From Achromobacter sp. UMC46 (GTDB lineage Bacteria; Pseudomonadota; Gammaproteobacteria; Burkholderiales; Burkholderiaceae_B), in assembly GCF_014170335.1 (NCBI RefSeq), contig NZ_LZZS01000024.1, positions 62,001 through 126,000 of the forward strand: a stretch of 64,000 bases of DNA, given 5' to 3'. Under the pieces are notes generated by a model. It saw only the letters and a list, made by a program, of their open reading frames with translations, ran no database searches and had not been told where the DNA came from. Shown here in pieces: positions 45,357-54,448 of this stretch (position 1 is its first letter; each line of letters opens with the position of its first letter). Both the position numbers and the translations under genes were made by a program.

Positions 45357-46342
45357 GGCATCCTCGATATCGGCTCGGCGGTCACCGGCGCCCCGTCCTG
45401 CCATGCGCCAGTGCTGCGCCCTTCTTCGGCCAGGAACTCCACCAGCGCGGGCAGCGACGCGTCCATCGGCCGGTTGGCCTGAAGGCGCATCACGTAGCCC
45501 CACGAGCCGGGCATGCGCAACTGGGGCATCAGCGGCACCAGCCGGCCGCTGGCCAGGTCTTCGTCGATCAGCGGCGCGCGGCCCAGCCCGATGCCGACCC
45601 CGGCGGCGGCTGCCGCGACGATGGTGCTCAGGCCGCTCAGCACCATCGGGGCCTGCCGGTCGGCATCGGACAGGCCCAGCCGGGCGCTCCACGTGCGCCA
45701 ATCGGTTTCGGGGCTGTCGATGTGCTTTTCCTCCAGCCAGCGATGGCGCAGGAAGGCGCGCGGGTCGTTGCGGTCGGCCTCGGCGATCAGCGCGGGGCTG
45801 CACACCGGCACGACGGTTTCGGTCATCAGCGGAATGTCGCCCGGTTCGGCCAGATGCGGGCCCTGGGTGCGCACGTGCAGGAACGCCAGGTCGATGTCCT
45901 GCGCCTTCCAGGCCGGGTCCTGGCTGGCGTGCAGGTAGACCTGGACGCCGATGTCGGGATGCAATTCGATGAAGCGGCCGATGCGTGGCGCCAGCCACAG
46001 CGCGGCCAGAGACGGGTTGGCCGACACGTTCAGCGTGTAGCGCCGGCGGTCGCGCGCCGTGGCCCGCGCATTGCGGCAGGCGGTGTCCAGAAGGGTCAAC
46101 GCCTGTTGTACGGAAACCAGCAGATCGGCGCCGGCTTCGGTGGTTTCGGCGCGGCGCACGGTGCCGCCGCGCCGCAGCAATGCAACGCCCAGGTCGGTTT
46201 CCAGTGCGCGCAGTTGATGGCTGACTGCGCTCTTGGTCACATGCAATTCCGCGGCGGCGCGGCTCAGGCTGCCCAGCCGGGCGACGGCTTCGAAGGTGCG
46301 CAAGGCGGCAAGCGGCGGCGTATGGGTGGGAAGGTCGGCCAT
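45353..46342 (-). CDS. LysR family regulator, GcvA-like
   Basis: This 329-residue regulator has the GcvA-type N-terminus PPLAALRTFEAVARLGSLSRAAAELHVTKSAVSHQLRALETDLGVALLRR and an effector domain of about 200 residues with RRYTLNVSANPSLAALWLAPRIGRFIELHPDIGVQV. The C-terminus is a little longer than usual. A perfect 10-bp inverted repeat covers its own start codon, suggesting autoregulation and control of the divergent giant ABC gene. The downstream exported-protein gene overlaps it by 4 bases. Confidence 0.9.
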   Translation of the reverse strand: MADLPTHTPPLAALRTFEAVARLGSLSRAAAELHVTKSAVSHQLRALETDLGVALLRRGGTVRRAETTEAGADLLVSVQQALTLLDTACRNARATARDRRRYTLNVSANPSLAALWLAPRIGRFIELHPDIGVQVYLHASQDPAWKAQDIDLAFLHVRTQGPHLAEPGDIPLMTETVVPVCSPALIAEADRNDPRAFLRHRWLEEKHIDSPETDWRTWSARLGLSDADRQAPMVLSGLSTIVAAAAAGVGIGLGRAPLIDEDLASGRLVPLMPQLRMPGSWGYVMRLQANRPMDASLPALVEFLAEEGRSTGAWQDGAPVTAEPISRMP

Positions 46343-46365
46343 GGGTTGAGTTTATCTCAACCCAT
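46341..46365. promoter_or_regulatory. Perfect inverted repeat over the lysR start
   Basis: ATGGGTTGAG-TTTAT-CTCAACCCAT is a 10+10-bp perfect repeat with a 5-base centre. The left arm contains the first bases of the lysR coding sequence and the right arm faces the ABC gene 71 bases away. Binding here should block lysR translation start and affect both promoters. Confidence 0.7.
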
Positions 46366-46435
46366 GATTGAAAAACTATCGCTTTCGCGCGCGCATCGGA
46401 TCAGTGACCATGCAGGCTCTGGATGGAGCATTGAT

Positions 46436-49400
46436 ATGTATTTCGACTCTCGATTGTGGCAACTGACGGCCGGCTTGCGCGCCGGCATGGCGGGCGGGAT
46501 TTTCCTGGGCCTGTTGGCGCTGGCGGCGGGCATCGCCCGCTACGTGTTCCTGGGCCAGTTGCTGGCCCGCGTGTTCGACGGCGCGCCCTGGCAGGACTGG
46601 ATCACGCCCGCGCTGTGCGTCGGCGCAATGGTGCTGCTGCGCGCCGTGTTCGACCATTGGCGCACCGTGCAGGCCAATCGCACGTCAGCTTCCATCCAGC
46701 AGACGCTGCGCGGCAAGCTGTACGACCGCATCGTGAGCCTTGGGCCGGCGTGGTTCGCCAACCAGCGCACCGGCGGCGTCATGCTGACGGTGGTGGACGG
46801 CGTCGAGCAGTTGCAGACGTTCTTCGGCCAGTACCTGCCGCAAGTCGCCATCGCTGCGGCCGCGCCCTTCGCCATCTTTGCCGTGATCGCGTTCTGGGAC
46901 GTGCCCACCGCGCTGGTCTTCCTGGCGGCGGCGCTGTTCGCGCTGTTCGGCCCGATGGCGGTCCATATGCTTGACCGCCGCGCCAGCCAGGCGCGCACCC
47001 GCGCGCTGAACGCGTTCGGCGAAGACTTCCTGGACGCGGTGCAGGGCCTGCCCACCCTGAAGTCCTATGGCCAGGGCAAGGCGTGGGGCCAACGGCTGGC
47101 CACCCGCGCTCGCAGCCTGTCGGACAACACCTTCTGGGTGCTATCGGTCAGCCTGTTGACGCGCGGCATCAGCGACCTGGGCGTGGCGCTGGGCGCGGCG
47201 CTGGCGTTGACGCTCGGCGCCTGGCGCGTGGCCGCTGGCGACATGAGCGTCGAAGCGCTGCTGATCGTGCTGATGGCGGGCACCGAGATCTTCCGCCCCT
47301 TGCGCGACCTGCGGTCGGTCTTGCACCGCGGCATGCTGGGCCAATCCGCCGCGGTCAGCATCCACGCCCTGATGGATGCGCAGCCGCTGACCCCGGCTCC
47401 GGACACCCGCGCCGCAAGCGTCGCGCCCGCCCGCCTGGCGCCCACCATCGAATTCGACGACGTGGCGTTCTCGTACACGCCAGAACGCCACGCCCACCAG
47501 GGGCTGGCGTTCCGCATCGCGGCCGGTGAACGGGTCGGCATCGTCGGCCCCAGCGGCGCGGGCAAATCCACCATCGTGCGCCTGCTGCTGCGCGAGTGCG
47601 TGCCCCAGTCGGGCAGCATCCGCGTCGGCGGCCATGACGTGAACACACTGGACACCCAGACGTTGCTGTCGCACATCGCGCTGGTCAGCCAGGACATCAC
47701 GCTGTTCCATGGCACCATCGACGACAACCTGCGGCTGGGGCGACCCGGCGCCACGCATGAACAGGTGCGCGCGGCCGCCCGGGCCGCCAATATCGACGAC
47801 TTCATCATGGCGCTGCCGGACGGCTATGCGACCCGCATCGGCGAGCGCGGCCTGCAACTGTCGGGCGGCCAGCGCCAGCGCGTAGCGATTGCCCGCGCGC
47901 TGCTGCGCGACGCGCCCATTCTGATCCTGGACGAAGCGCTGTCGTCAGTGGACACCGAAAACGAGGCGTTGATCCAGCAGGCGCTGGACCGCCTGATGGC
48001 GGGACGCACGACGCTGATCCTGGCCCATCGCCTGGCCAGCGTGATCGGCGCCGACCGCAGCCTGGTGCTGGACCAGGGCCGCGTCGTGGAAGCCGGCCCG
48101 CATGCGGACCTCATGACGCAGCGCGGGCTGTACTACCGCCTGATGCATGAGCAGGCTGCCGCGCACCAGAACCCGTCGGCCGGATCGCCCGCGCCGGCCC
48201 AAGCCGCCCTGGCGCAGCCGCACGAGGCAGCCGCGGTTGCCTCCGACGACAAGCAAGGCCCCGCCCTGCGCTCGTTGGACCAGGATGCCGAGCAGGTCGG
48301 CTGGCGCGCCACGCTGGGCACGCTGCTGTCGGTGGTGCGTCCCTGGCGCGGCACCCTGACCGCCACCATCCTGCTGGGGGTGGCGCGCGTCGCCGCATTC
48401 ATCGGCGTGGGCGTCTTCAGCGCGCTGATCGTGGCCGCCATCCGCGACGGCCGCGAGGTGTCGGGGCTGATCGTCGGGCTATTGATCGCCGCGCCGCTGG
48501 CCGCGCTGTTCCACTGGCTGGAATCCTGGCTGGCGCACGCCATGGCCTACCAGTTGCTGGCCGACATGCGGGTCAAGCTGTACGACAAGCTGGAACGCCT
48601 GGCGCCCGCCTACCTGCTGCAACGCCGCTCCGGCGACCTCGTGGCGCTGGCGACGCAGGACGTGGAGATGGTCGAATACTTCTACGCCCACACCATCGCC
48701 CCCGCCATCGTGTCGGTGGTGGTGCCGCTGTCGGTGCTGGGCTTCCTGGGCGTGTACAGCTGGCCCGTGGCGTTGGCGCTGCTGCCCTTCCTGGCCTATG
48801 CCTGGGTGTCCCCCGTGCGCGGCCGCCGCCACGTCGATGCGCTGGGCGACAAGGCCCGTCACGCCCTGGGCGAAATGAGCGCCCACACTACCGACACCAT
48901 CCAGGGCCTGGCCGACCTGACCGCGTTCCAGGCCACAGGCCGCCGGCGCGACGAGTTCCTGAAAGTCGCCGACCAGTACCGCATCCGCCGCCTGGACATC
49001 CTGCGCGACCTGTCCCGCCAGACCGCGTGGTTCGAAGTGGCGATGGGCCTGGGCGGGCTGGCCGTGGCCGTCGTGGGCGCATTGCAGGTGTCGGCCGGCG
49101 CGCTGTCGGCCAGCATGCTGCCCCTGCTGGTGCTGATCGCACTGGCGACCTTCCTGCCCGTCTCCGAGATCTCGCAGGTCAGCCGGCAACTGGCCGACAC
49201 CATCGCCGCCACCCGCCGCCTGCATGTGGTCGCCAACGAACCGGAGCCGGTCACCGACGGCCCGCTGGCCCCGCCCGTGGCGACGCACGGCCTGTCGCTG
49301 GCGTTCGAGCATGTCAGCTTCACCTACCCGGGCAAGCGCGAAGACACGCTGAAAGACCTGAGCTTCAAGGCGCCCGCCGGCGCCACTGTCGCGGTGGTGG

Positions 49401-50050
49401 GCGCGTCCGGCGCGGGTAAAAGCACGGTCGCCAGCCTGCTGCTGCGCTTCTGGGATCCGCGCCTGGGCGTGGTGAAGCTGGACGGCGTGGACGTGCGCCA
49501 GCTGCAACTGGACGGGCTGCGCGAACGCGTGGCGCTGGTCACGCAGGACACCTATCTGTTCAACGACACGCTGGAAGGCAATATCCGGCTGGCCCGTCCC
49601 GAAGCCACGCCGGAAGACCTGGCCCGCGCGCTGGACCAGGCGGCGCTGACGGACTTCGTGCGCACGCTGCCCGAGGGCCTGGCGACGCCAGTCGGTGAAC
49701 GCGGCATGCAGTTGTCCGGCGGCCAGCGCCAGCGCATTTCGATCGCGCGGGCTTTCCTGAAGAACGCGCCCGTCCTGATCCTGGACGAGGCCACGTCGCA
49801 CCTGGACACCTTGTCGGAAATGCAGGTGCGCGGCGCGCTGGACACGCTCATGCGCCACCGCACCACGCTGGTGATCGCGCACCGGCTGTCCACCATCCGC
49901 GACGCCGACCTGATTCTGGTGCTGGAGCGCGGCACCCTGGCTGAGGCCGGCACGCACGACCAGTTGCTGAGAAAGCAAGGGGCCTATGCGCGCCTGGCCA
50001 GCCACCAGGGCGGCTACGCGGTCAATAGCGCAGCGTCTCAACCGACGTAG
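46436..50050 (+). CDS. Double-length ABC exporter (two TMD-NBD units in one chain)
   Basis: This 1204-residue inner-membrane protein contains two complete half-transporters. Half one has TMD at ~1-330 and an NBD with Walker A GPSGAGKST (G371), signature LSGGQRQRVAIARAL and Walker B ILILDEALSS. A linker rich in Ala and Pro (near residues 575-615) joins the second TMD and NBD, with Walker A GASGAGKST (G989), LSGGQRQRISIARAF and VLILDEATSH. Both catalytic Glu residues are present, so both sites look active. It starts at the ATG at 46436 with GGAG upstream. The CydDC-like LTRG/LRDL motifs are suggestive, but CydDC is two genes. The substrate is unknown. Confidence 0.9.
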   Translation: MYFDSRLWQLTAGLRAGMAGGIFLGLLALAAGIARYVFLGQLLARVFDGAPWQDWITPALCVGAMVLLRAVFDHWRTVQANRTSASIQQTLRGKLYDRIVSLGPAWFANQRTGGVMLTVVDGVEQLQTFFGQYLPQVAIAAAAPFAIFAVIAFWDVPTALVFLAAALFALFGPMAVHMLDRRASQARTRALNAFGEDFLDAVQGLPTLKSYGQGKAWGQRLATRARSLSDNTFWVLSVSLLTRGISDLGVALGAALALTLGAWRVAAGDMSVEALLIVLMAGTEIFRPLRDLRSVLHRGMLGQSAAVSIHALMDAQPLTPAPDTRAASVAPARLAPTIEFDDVAFSYTPERHAHQGLAFRIAAGERVGIVGPSGAGKSTIVRLLLRECVPQSGSIRVGGHDVNTLDTQTLLSHIALVSQDITLFHGTIDDNLRLGRPGATHEQVRAAARAANIDDFIMALPDGYATRIGERGLQLSGGQRQRVAIARALLRDAPILILDEALSSVDTENEALIQQALDRLMAGRTTLILAHRLASVIGADRSLVLDQGRVVEAGPHADLMTQRGLYYRLMHEQAAAHQNPSAGSPAPAQAALAQPHEAAAVASDDKQGPALRSLDQDAEQVGWRATLGTLLSVVRPWRGTLTATILLGVARVAAFIGVGVFSALIVAAIRDGREVSGLIVGLLIAAPLAALFHWLESWLAHAMAYQLLADMRVKLYDKLERLAPAYLLQRRSGDLVALATQDVEMVEYFYAHTIAPAIVSVVVPLSVLGFLGVYSWPVALALLPFLAYAWVSPVRGRRHVDALGDKARHALGEMSAHTTDTIQGLADLTAFQATGRRRDEFLKVADQYRIRRLDILRDLSRQTAWFEVAMGLGGLAVAVVGALQVSAGALSASMLPLLVLIALATFLPVSEISQVSRQLADTIAATRRLHVVANEPEPVTDGPLAPPVATHGLSLAFEHVSFTYPGKREDTLKDLSFKAPAGATVAVVGASGAGKSTVASLLLRFWDPRLGVVKLDGVDVRQLQLDGLRERVALVTQDTYLFNDTLEGNIRLARPEATPEDLARALDQAALTDFVRTLPEGLATPVGERGMQLSGGQRQRISIARAFLKNAPVLILDEATSHLDTLSEMQVRGALDTLMRHRTTLVIAHRLSTIRDADLILVLERGTLAEAGTHDQLLRKQGAYARLASHQGGYAVNSAASQPT

Positions 50051-52616
50051 CGTTGGCGCGCACTTCCGCATCCGTGAACCAGACGCGCTTGTTGCCGAAG
50101 CGGTTGTACAGGTCGAACTGGTCCCGGGTGTGGACGGACGGGGTGCCGTCCGGGGCGACGAAGCCGCTCTGCCCCGGCGCCACCACGTCCACGGCGTACA
50201 CGCCCTTGCCGTCGAACACCGTCATGTTGTTTTCGGTGCCGCGGTTCTGGGTGGCCGGATAGCTCAGCACCGCCTTGTCGTCCGCCTGCGGCACGCCCAG
50301 GAAATTCTTGGGCGCGAACACCATCGGCGGCGCGGGGATGCGCCATGCGGCGGGATCCTGGCCATACGCCTTCTGCAAGGTGGCCAACGCCTCGTCCAGC
50401 GCAGCCAGGCTGACGGCTTCCGGACGCTGCCCGTTGAAGAAATCGACCTGTTGGGGCACCCCGGCGTCCGGCCCGGCCAACGCGTTGAACAGCACCTTGA
50501 CACCGACGGTCAGGTTGACCGATCCGGTCGCGGGCGCGGCCGGTGTGGGGTAGCCGGTGGCGCTGTACCACTTGAAGAAGTCGGCGGGCATCTCGTCGGC
50601 CAGCGTCGCCTTCAGCATGGCGCGCAGCCACGCGTCCATCACCGCCGGCCCGGCATTGTCATAAAAACCCGGCTGCTTGTCGCTGGTGCCCATCCCGTCC
50701 CACGATTGCAATCCCGCGACCAGTTTCGCGCGGGCGTCGTCGGCGGGCAGCCCCGCCACCGCGCGCTGCAGGAACGGCAGGAAGTGGCGGCGGTTCACGT
50801 CGGCATAGCTGGTGGTGCGGATCAGGTCCCACATCTGCTGCGGGCTGACCTTGCCGCCGTTGGCGGTCATGGCCTTCAGGCGGGTCTCGATCTCGGCGTA
50901 GCGGTCGGCCTGGCCCCAGACGATGGCGAACAGGTCGGTGGACGGATAGCCGCGCATGGGCTGGTTGTTCCAGTTGGCGATGAAGCCCTGTCGCGGGTTG
51001 TAGACCTGCGGATTGGTGGCGAACGGGAGTATGCCGTCCCAGTCCATTTCGCCCGTGCCTGGCACCGGCAGGCGCGGGTCATGCCCTGGCTTGCGCTTGG
51101 GGTAGAAGCCCGTGTGCGCGTAGCCGATGTTGCCGCGGTCGTCCGCGTAATACCAGTTGATGGTCAGCGCATGGCGCGCGGCCTGCTGCTTCCATTGGTC
51201 CCAGTTGCGCGATTGCGCCTTGTGCGTCCAGGCCATCAGCGATTGCAGCTCGTAGCCTTCCCAGGCGCGCGCCTTGGCATAGGCCACATGCTCTTTGTCG
51301 TCGAACTTGGTGACGATGCCGTGCACGGTGCGGTACACGTCCATCAGGACGGGCGCCCCGCCCTTGACGGCGATGAGCTCGGTGCGCTTTTCCATCGTCT
51401 TCCACTCGCCGTTGTGGAAGTACCGCGTGCGGTCGGCCGGATCGAGCTTTTCGGCGTAGATGTCCACGTCGTCGCCGAAGCCCGCCGTCGACCCCCAGGT
51501 CACGTGCGCGTTGTGCCCGAACAGGATGCTGGGATACGCGAACGGCGTATTGCCGACGACATCGAAACCCGCCCCATGTAGGCCGATGCCGTAGGTATAG
51601 GCGGGGTTCCACCAGCCGAACTGCGGCCCGTTCAAGAGGATCGAGCGCGCGTCCTTGGCGTGGTCGCGGCCCACGATCCACATGTTGCTGGTGGTCGGAA
51701 AGCCGGCGATGCCGGGCTGGCCGGAATCCGCGAACTGCGCCAGGAGGCGAGCCGGCACGGCGGCGGGCGCCTCGTCCAGCACGCCGCGCGTCTGCGGGTC
51801 GCGCGCCACGCGCTCCAGCATGGGCGGCGTGCCGTCGTAGCGCGGCAATGCGTACGACACCCTGGCCGGCGCCATCGCCGCTTCTGGCCGGTAGACGCCC
51901 TCTTCTTCCGGCACCGTCGTCGGCGCACGGCTGTCGGTCATCCAGCGCAGCTGGTTGAAGATCTGCATGGCGCGCGCGTCGCCGTGCCTGTCCTTCAGCG
52001 CGGTCAACAGCGCCAGGTTGTCGATCTCGCTGTTGGCATCCGAAAACCGGTTGGCCATGGTGCCCACGAACACCATCGCCACGTCATACGGCGTCCAGTC
52101 CGACGGTTGGAACTGCAAGTCGTTGAATTCCTTGGGAGTAAGGCTGTCCGGCTTGGCGCGCACCTGCGCGATCCAGGCGTTCATGCCTGCCGCGTAGCCG
52201 TCCAGGATCTGGCGTTCAGAGGCCGGTAGCGCGGCCAACTGGCGCTGGATGCGCTCCGGCGAAAAGTTGCCGCGGATCGACTTGTCGAACGCCACCATCT
52301 TTTCGCCCAGCACTTCGGCCACCTTGCCCTGTGTGCTGCGGCGCGCCATCTCCATCTGGAACAGGCGGTCTTGCGCGACCGCATAACCGTACCCGTAGAA
52401 GATGCCGTACACCGTGCCGGCATAGACGTGGGGCATGCCGTATTCGTCGCGCCGGATCGTCACCTGGCCACCGGCCGGGCGCGATGCGCGGGCTTCGGCG
52501 CCTGCGGGCGCGGCGGCTACAGGCGAGGCGTCAACGGCGGTGGAACGTTGCGCGTGGGCCGCGCCCACGCCGGCGCAGGCCGCCAGGATGGCGGCCGACA
52601 ACAAGTGCTGCTTCAT
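50022..52616 (-). CDS. pac: Penicillin G acylase precursor
   Basis: This 864-residue periplasmic Ntn-hydrolase precursor resembles penicillin G acylase of E. coli and Achromobacter. It has a signal peptide (MKQHLLSAAILAACAGVGAAHA), an alpha region (VTIRRDEYGMPHVYAGTVYGIFYGYGYAVAQDRLFQMEMARRSTQGKVAEVLG) and a spacer. The autocatalytic site gives S310 (SNMW), the beta-subunit N-terminal nucleophile. Then come NGPQFGWWNPAYTYGIGLHGAGFDVVGNTPFAYPSILFGHNAHVTWGSTAGFGDDVDIYAE, typical of the active site, and a long C-terminus. It hydrolyses phenylacetyl amides, including benzylpenicillin. The 3' end overlaps the ABC gene antisense by 29 bases. Confidence 0.95.
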   Translation of the reverse strand: MKQHLLSAAILAACAGVGAAHAQRSTAVDASPVAAAPAGAEARASRPAGGQVTIRRDEYGMPHVYAGTVYGIFYGYGYAVAQDRLFQMEMARRSTQGKVAEVLGEKMVAFDKSIRGNFSPERIQRQLAALPASERQILDGYAAGMNAWIAQVRAKPDSLTPKEFNDLQFQPSDWTPYDVAMVFVGTMANRFSDANSEIDNLALLTALKDRHGDARAMQIFNQLRWMTDSRAPTTVPEEEGVYRPEAAMAPARVSYALPRYDGTPPMLERVARDPQTRGVLDEAPAAVPARLLAQFADSGQPGIAGFPTTSNMWIVGRDHAKDARSILLNGPQFGWWNPAYTYGIGLHGAGFDVVGNTPFAYPSILFGHNAHVTWGSTAGFGDDVDIYAEKLDPADRTRYFHNGEWKTMEKRTELIAVKGGAPVLMDVYRTVHGIVTKFDDKEHVAYAKARAWEGYELQSLMAWTHKAQSRNWDQWKQQAARHALTINWYYADDRGNIGYAHTGFYPKRKPGHDPRLPVPGTGEMDWDGILPFATNPQVYNPRQGFIANWNNQPMRGYPSTDLFAIVWGQADRYAEIETRLKAMTANGGKVSPQQMWDLIRTTSYADVNRRHFLPFLQRAVAGLPADDARAKLVAGLQSWDGMGTSDKQPGFYDNAGPAVMDAWLRAMLKATLADEMPADFFKWYSATGYPTPAAPATGSVNLTVGVKVLFNALAGPDAGVPQQVDFFNGQRPEAVSLAALDEALATLQKAYGQDPAAWRIPAPPMVFAPKNFLGVPQADDKAVLSYPATQNRGTENNMTVFDGKGVYAVDVVAPGQSGFVAPDGTPSVHTRDQFDLYNRFGNKRVWFTDAEVRANATSVETLRY

Positions 52617-52724
52617 GTGAATCTGTCTCCGTATTGATAGGCCGCGCCGCGGTGCGAGACCCGGGCGCGGGGCGCGGCACCTCTTGCGGGCGCCGTCTAC
52701 GGACCATGATACGAAGCGCCAAAC

Positions 52725-52730
52725 TATAAT
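52725..52730 (+). promoter_or_regulatory. Possible -10 element of the LysR gene
   Basis: TATAAT, a perfect -10 hexamer, lies 39 bases upstream of the lysR ATG in the AT-rich part of the pac-lysR divergent gap. No good -35 is seen, as expected for an activator-dependent or weak promoter. Confidence 0.4.
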
Positions 52731-52769
52731 TCCAATGCATTTATTTCATAGCTTTCATGCGCTTACCAC

Positions 52770-53747
52770 ATGGACTTCCAGAAACTCAAGCACCTGCTGG
52801 CCGTCGTTGAACACGGCACGTTTTCACGCGCGGCGGAAAAGGTGAACCTGTCGCAGCCGGCGCTCAGCCGCAGCATCCAGGCGCTTGAGGCCGAGCTTGG
52901 CCTGCCGCTGCTGGACCGCGGCACGCGCCAGGTCCGCCTGACGCCTTATGGCGCCTGCGTGGCCGAACGCGCCCGCCGCATGCGTTTCGAAGAAGCGGAG
53001 CTGCAGCGGGAATTGAAGACACTGCACAGCGGCGAATCCGGCACGCTGACCATCGGCCTGAGCCCCACGCCGGCGTCCCTGCTGCTGTCGCCTTTCTTGA
53101 CCCATATGGCGGCCAACCATCCCCAGGTGCGCGTGGGGGTCGAACTGGGCGCCACGGCCACGCTGCTGGACATGCTGCGCGGCGAACGCATCGACGCGAT
53201 GGTCTGCGACGCGCGCATGCTGTATGACGCGGCCGACATCGATGCGCGGCCGCTTGCGCCGTTGCGCGCCGGGATGGTGTGCCGCAAGGGCCATCCTATC
53301 CTGTCCCACAAGCGGGTCGGCATTGAGCAGATCCGCCAGTATCCGGTGGCGTCCAGCACGCTCAGCCCCGAAGTCTCGCTGCGGCTGGCCGAAACGCTAG
53401 GGCCCGGCGGCGCGCCCGAATCGATGGTGACGACGCGCTGCGAAAATCTGGACCCCCTGGTGGACCTGGCGTTGCACACCGACACGCTACTGCTGGGCGT
53501 GCTCTGCGTCACCCGCCATGAACAGGCGGCCGGGAAACTGGTGGAAGTGCCGATCCCCCCGGACCGCCAACGCCAGGGCCACTACGTCCTGGCGCGCCTG
53601 GCCGGACGCACGCCCCTGACGGCGCAAGACGCGCTGTACACCTTCACGCAGCAATGCTGGGCGGGATTCGCGGCGGTCACTCCGGCACGGCGACCGTATA
53701 GTTCAGCGCCAGCCGTCCCCCGTCGACGTACACCGTCTGCCCCGTGA
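52770..53747 (+). CDS. LysR family transcriptional regulator
   Basis: This 325-residue regulator has the standard LysR head MDFQKLKHLLAVVEHGTFSRAAEKVNLSQPALSRSIQALEAELGLPLLDRG and a TLTIGLSPTPASLLLSPFLTHMAANHPQVRVGVELG effector-domain start. Its C-terminal 25 residues (VTPARRPYSSAPAVPRRRT) are unusual and overlap the SDR gene antisense by 71 bases. It is divergent from pac and the natural candidate to control it, with phenylacetate-type effectors likely. An effect on the SDR/ring-cleavage operon is also possible. Confidence 0.85.
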   Translation: MDFQKLKHLLAVVEHGTFSRAAEKVNLSQPALSRSIQALEAELGLPLLDRGTRQVRLTPYGACVAERARRMRFEEAELQRELKTLHSGESGTLTIGLSPTPASLLLSPFLTHMAANHPQVRVGVELGATATLLDMLRGERIDAMVCDARMLYDAADIDARPLAPLRAGMVCRKGHPILSHKRVGIEQIRQYPVASSTLSPEVSLRLAETLGPGGAPESMVTTRCENLDPLVDLALHTDTLLLGVLCVTRHEQAAGKLVEVPIPPDRQRQGHYVLARLAGRTPLTAQDALYTFTQQCWAGFAAVTPARRPYSSAPAVPRRRTPSAP

Positions 53748-54447
53748 CATAGCTGGCATCGTCGCCCGCCAGGAACACGGCCACCTTCGCCACTTCGTCC
53801 GTCTGCCCCAGGCGCTGCATGGGAATGCGGGACAAGACGGTACGCCGGGCGACGGGGTCGTTCGTGATCGTCGCCAGGATCTCGGTGTCGATGCTGCCTG
53901 GCCCGATCGCGTTCACGCGGATCCCATGCGGCGCCAGCGACAAGGCCATCGACTTCGTCATCTGCCGGACCGCCCCCTTGCTGGCCCCGTACGCCAGCTG
54001 GTCCGGCATCGCCAGCTCCGCGGTCATCGACGACAGCGTCACGATGGCGCCGTTGCGCCGGTCGCCCGCGACCATCGCGCGCGCCGCCGCCTGGGCCACC
54101 AGAAAGGTGCCGCGCACGTTCACGTTCATGACGGCATCCAGGTCCTCAAGCGTCAGGTCCAGGAAATCCGCCGCCCGGATCACGCCCGCGTTGCAGACGC
54201 AGATGTCCAGCCCGCCCCAGCGCGCCACGCAATCATCCGCCAGCGCCTGAGCCGCGGCCGGGTCGGTCACGTCGGCGACGTGTGCCGCCACACGTTCGCC
54301 CAGCGACCGCACGGCCGCCGCCAGTTCGGCTTCCTTGCGGTCCGCCAGCAGCACGTAGGCGCCCTCGTCCACGAACCGGCGCGCAATCGCCAGCCCGATG
54401 CCGCCCGCCGCGCCGGTGACCAGCGCTACCTTGTCCTGCAGTTTCAT
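53677..54447 (-). CDS. SDR family dehydrogenase
   Basis: This 256-residue Rossmann-fold enzyme shows TGAAGGIGLAIA, DVTD, CNAGVIRAADF, the Ser in TLSSMTAELA and the catalytic YGASKG, all canonical for a 3-hydroxyacyl or diol dehydrogenase. It begins one base after the preceding livF-like stop and is the last gene of the ring-cleavage/Liv operon. A diol dehydrogenase acting on a cis-dihydrodiol or related alcohol is plausible given the neighbours; a 3-oxoacyl reductase role is an alternative. Confidence 0.88.
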   Translation of the reverse strand: MKLQDKVALVTGAAGGIGLAIARRFVDEGAYVLLADRKEAELAAAVRSLGERVAAHVADVTDPAAAQALADDCVARWGGLDICVCNAGVIRAADFLDLTLEDLDAVMNVNVRGTFLVAQAAARAMVAGDRRNGAIVTLSSMTAELAMPDQLAYGASKGAVRQMTKSMALSLAPHGIRVNAIGPGSIDTEILATITNDPVARRTVLSRIPMQRLGQTDEVAKVAVFLAGDDASYVTGQTVYVDGGRLALNYTVAVPE

Positions 54448-54448
54448 T

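Noticed and set aside
46436-50050. Assignment of the fused ABC gene as cydDC
   Set aside because: Although the TMD style is similar, cydD and cydC are separate genes normally near cydAB, which is absent. The substrate is left open.
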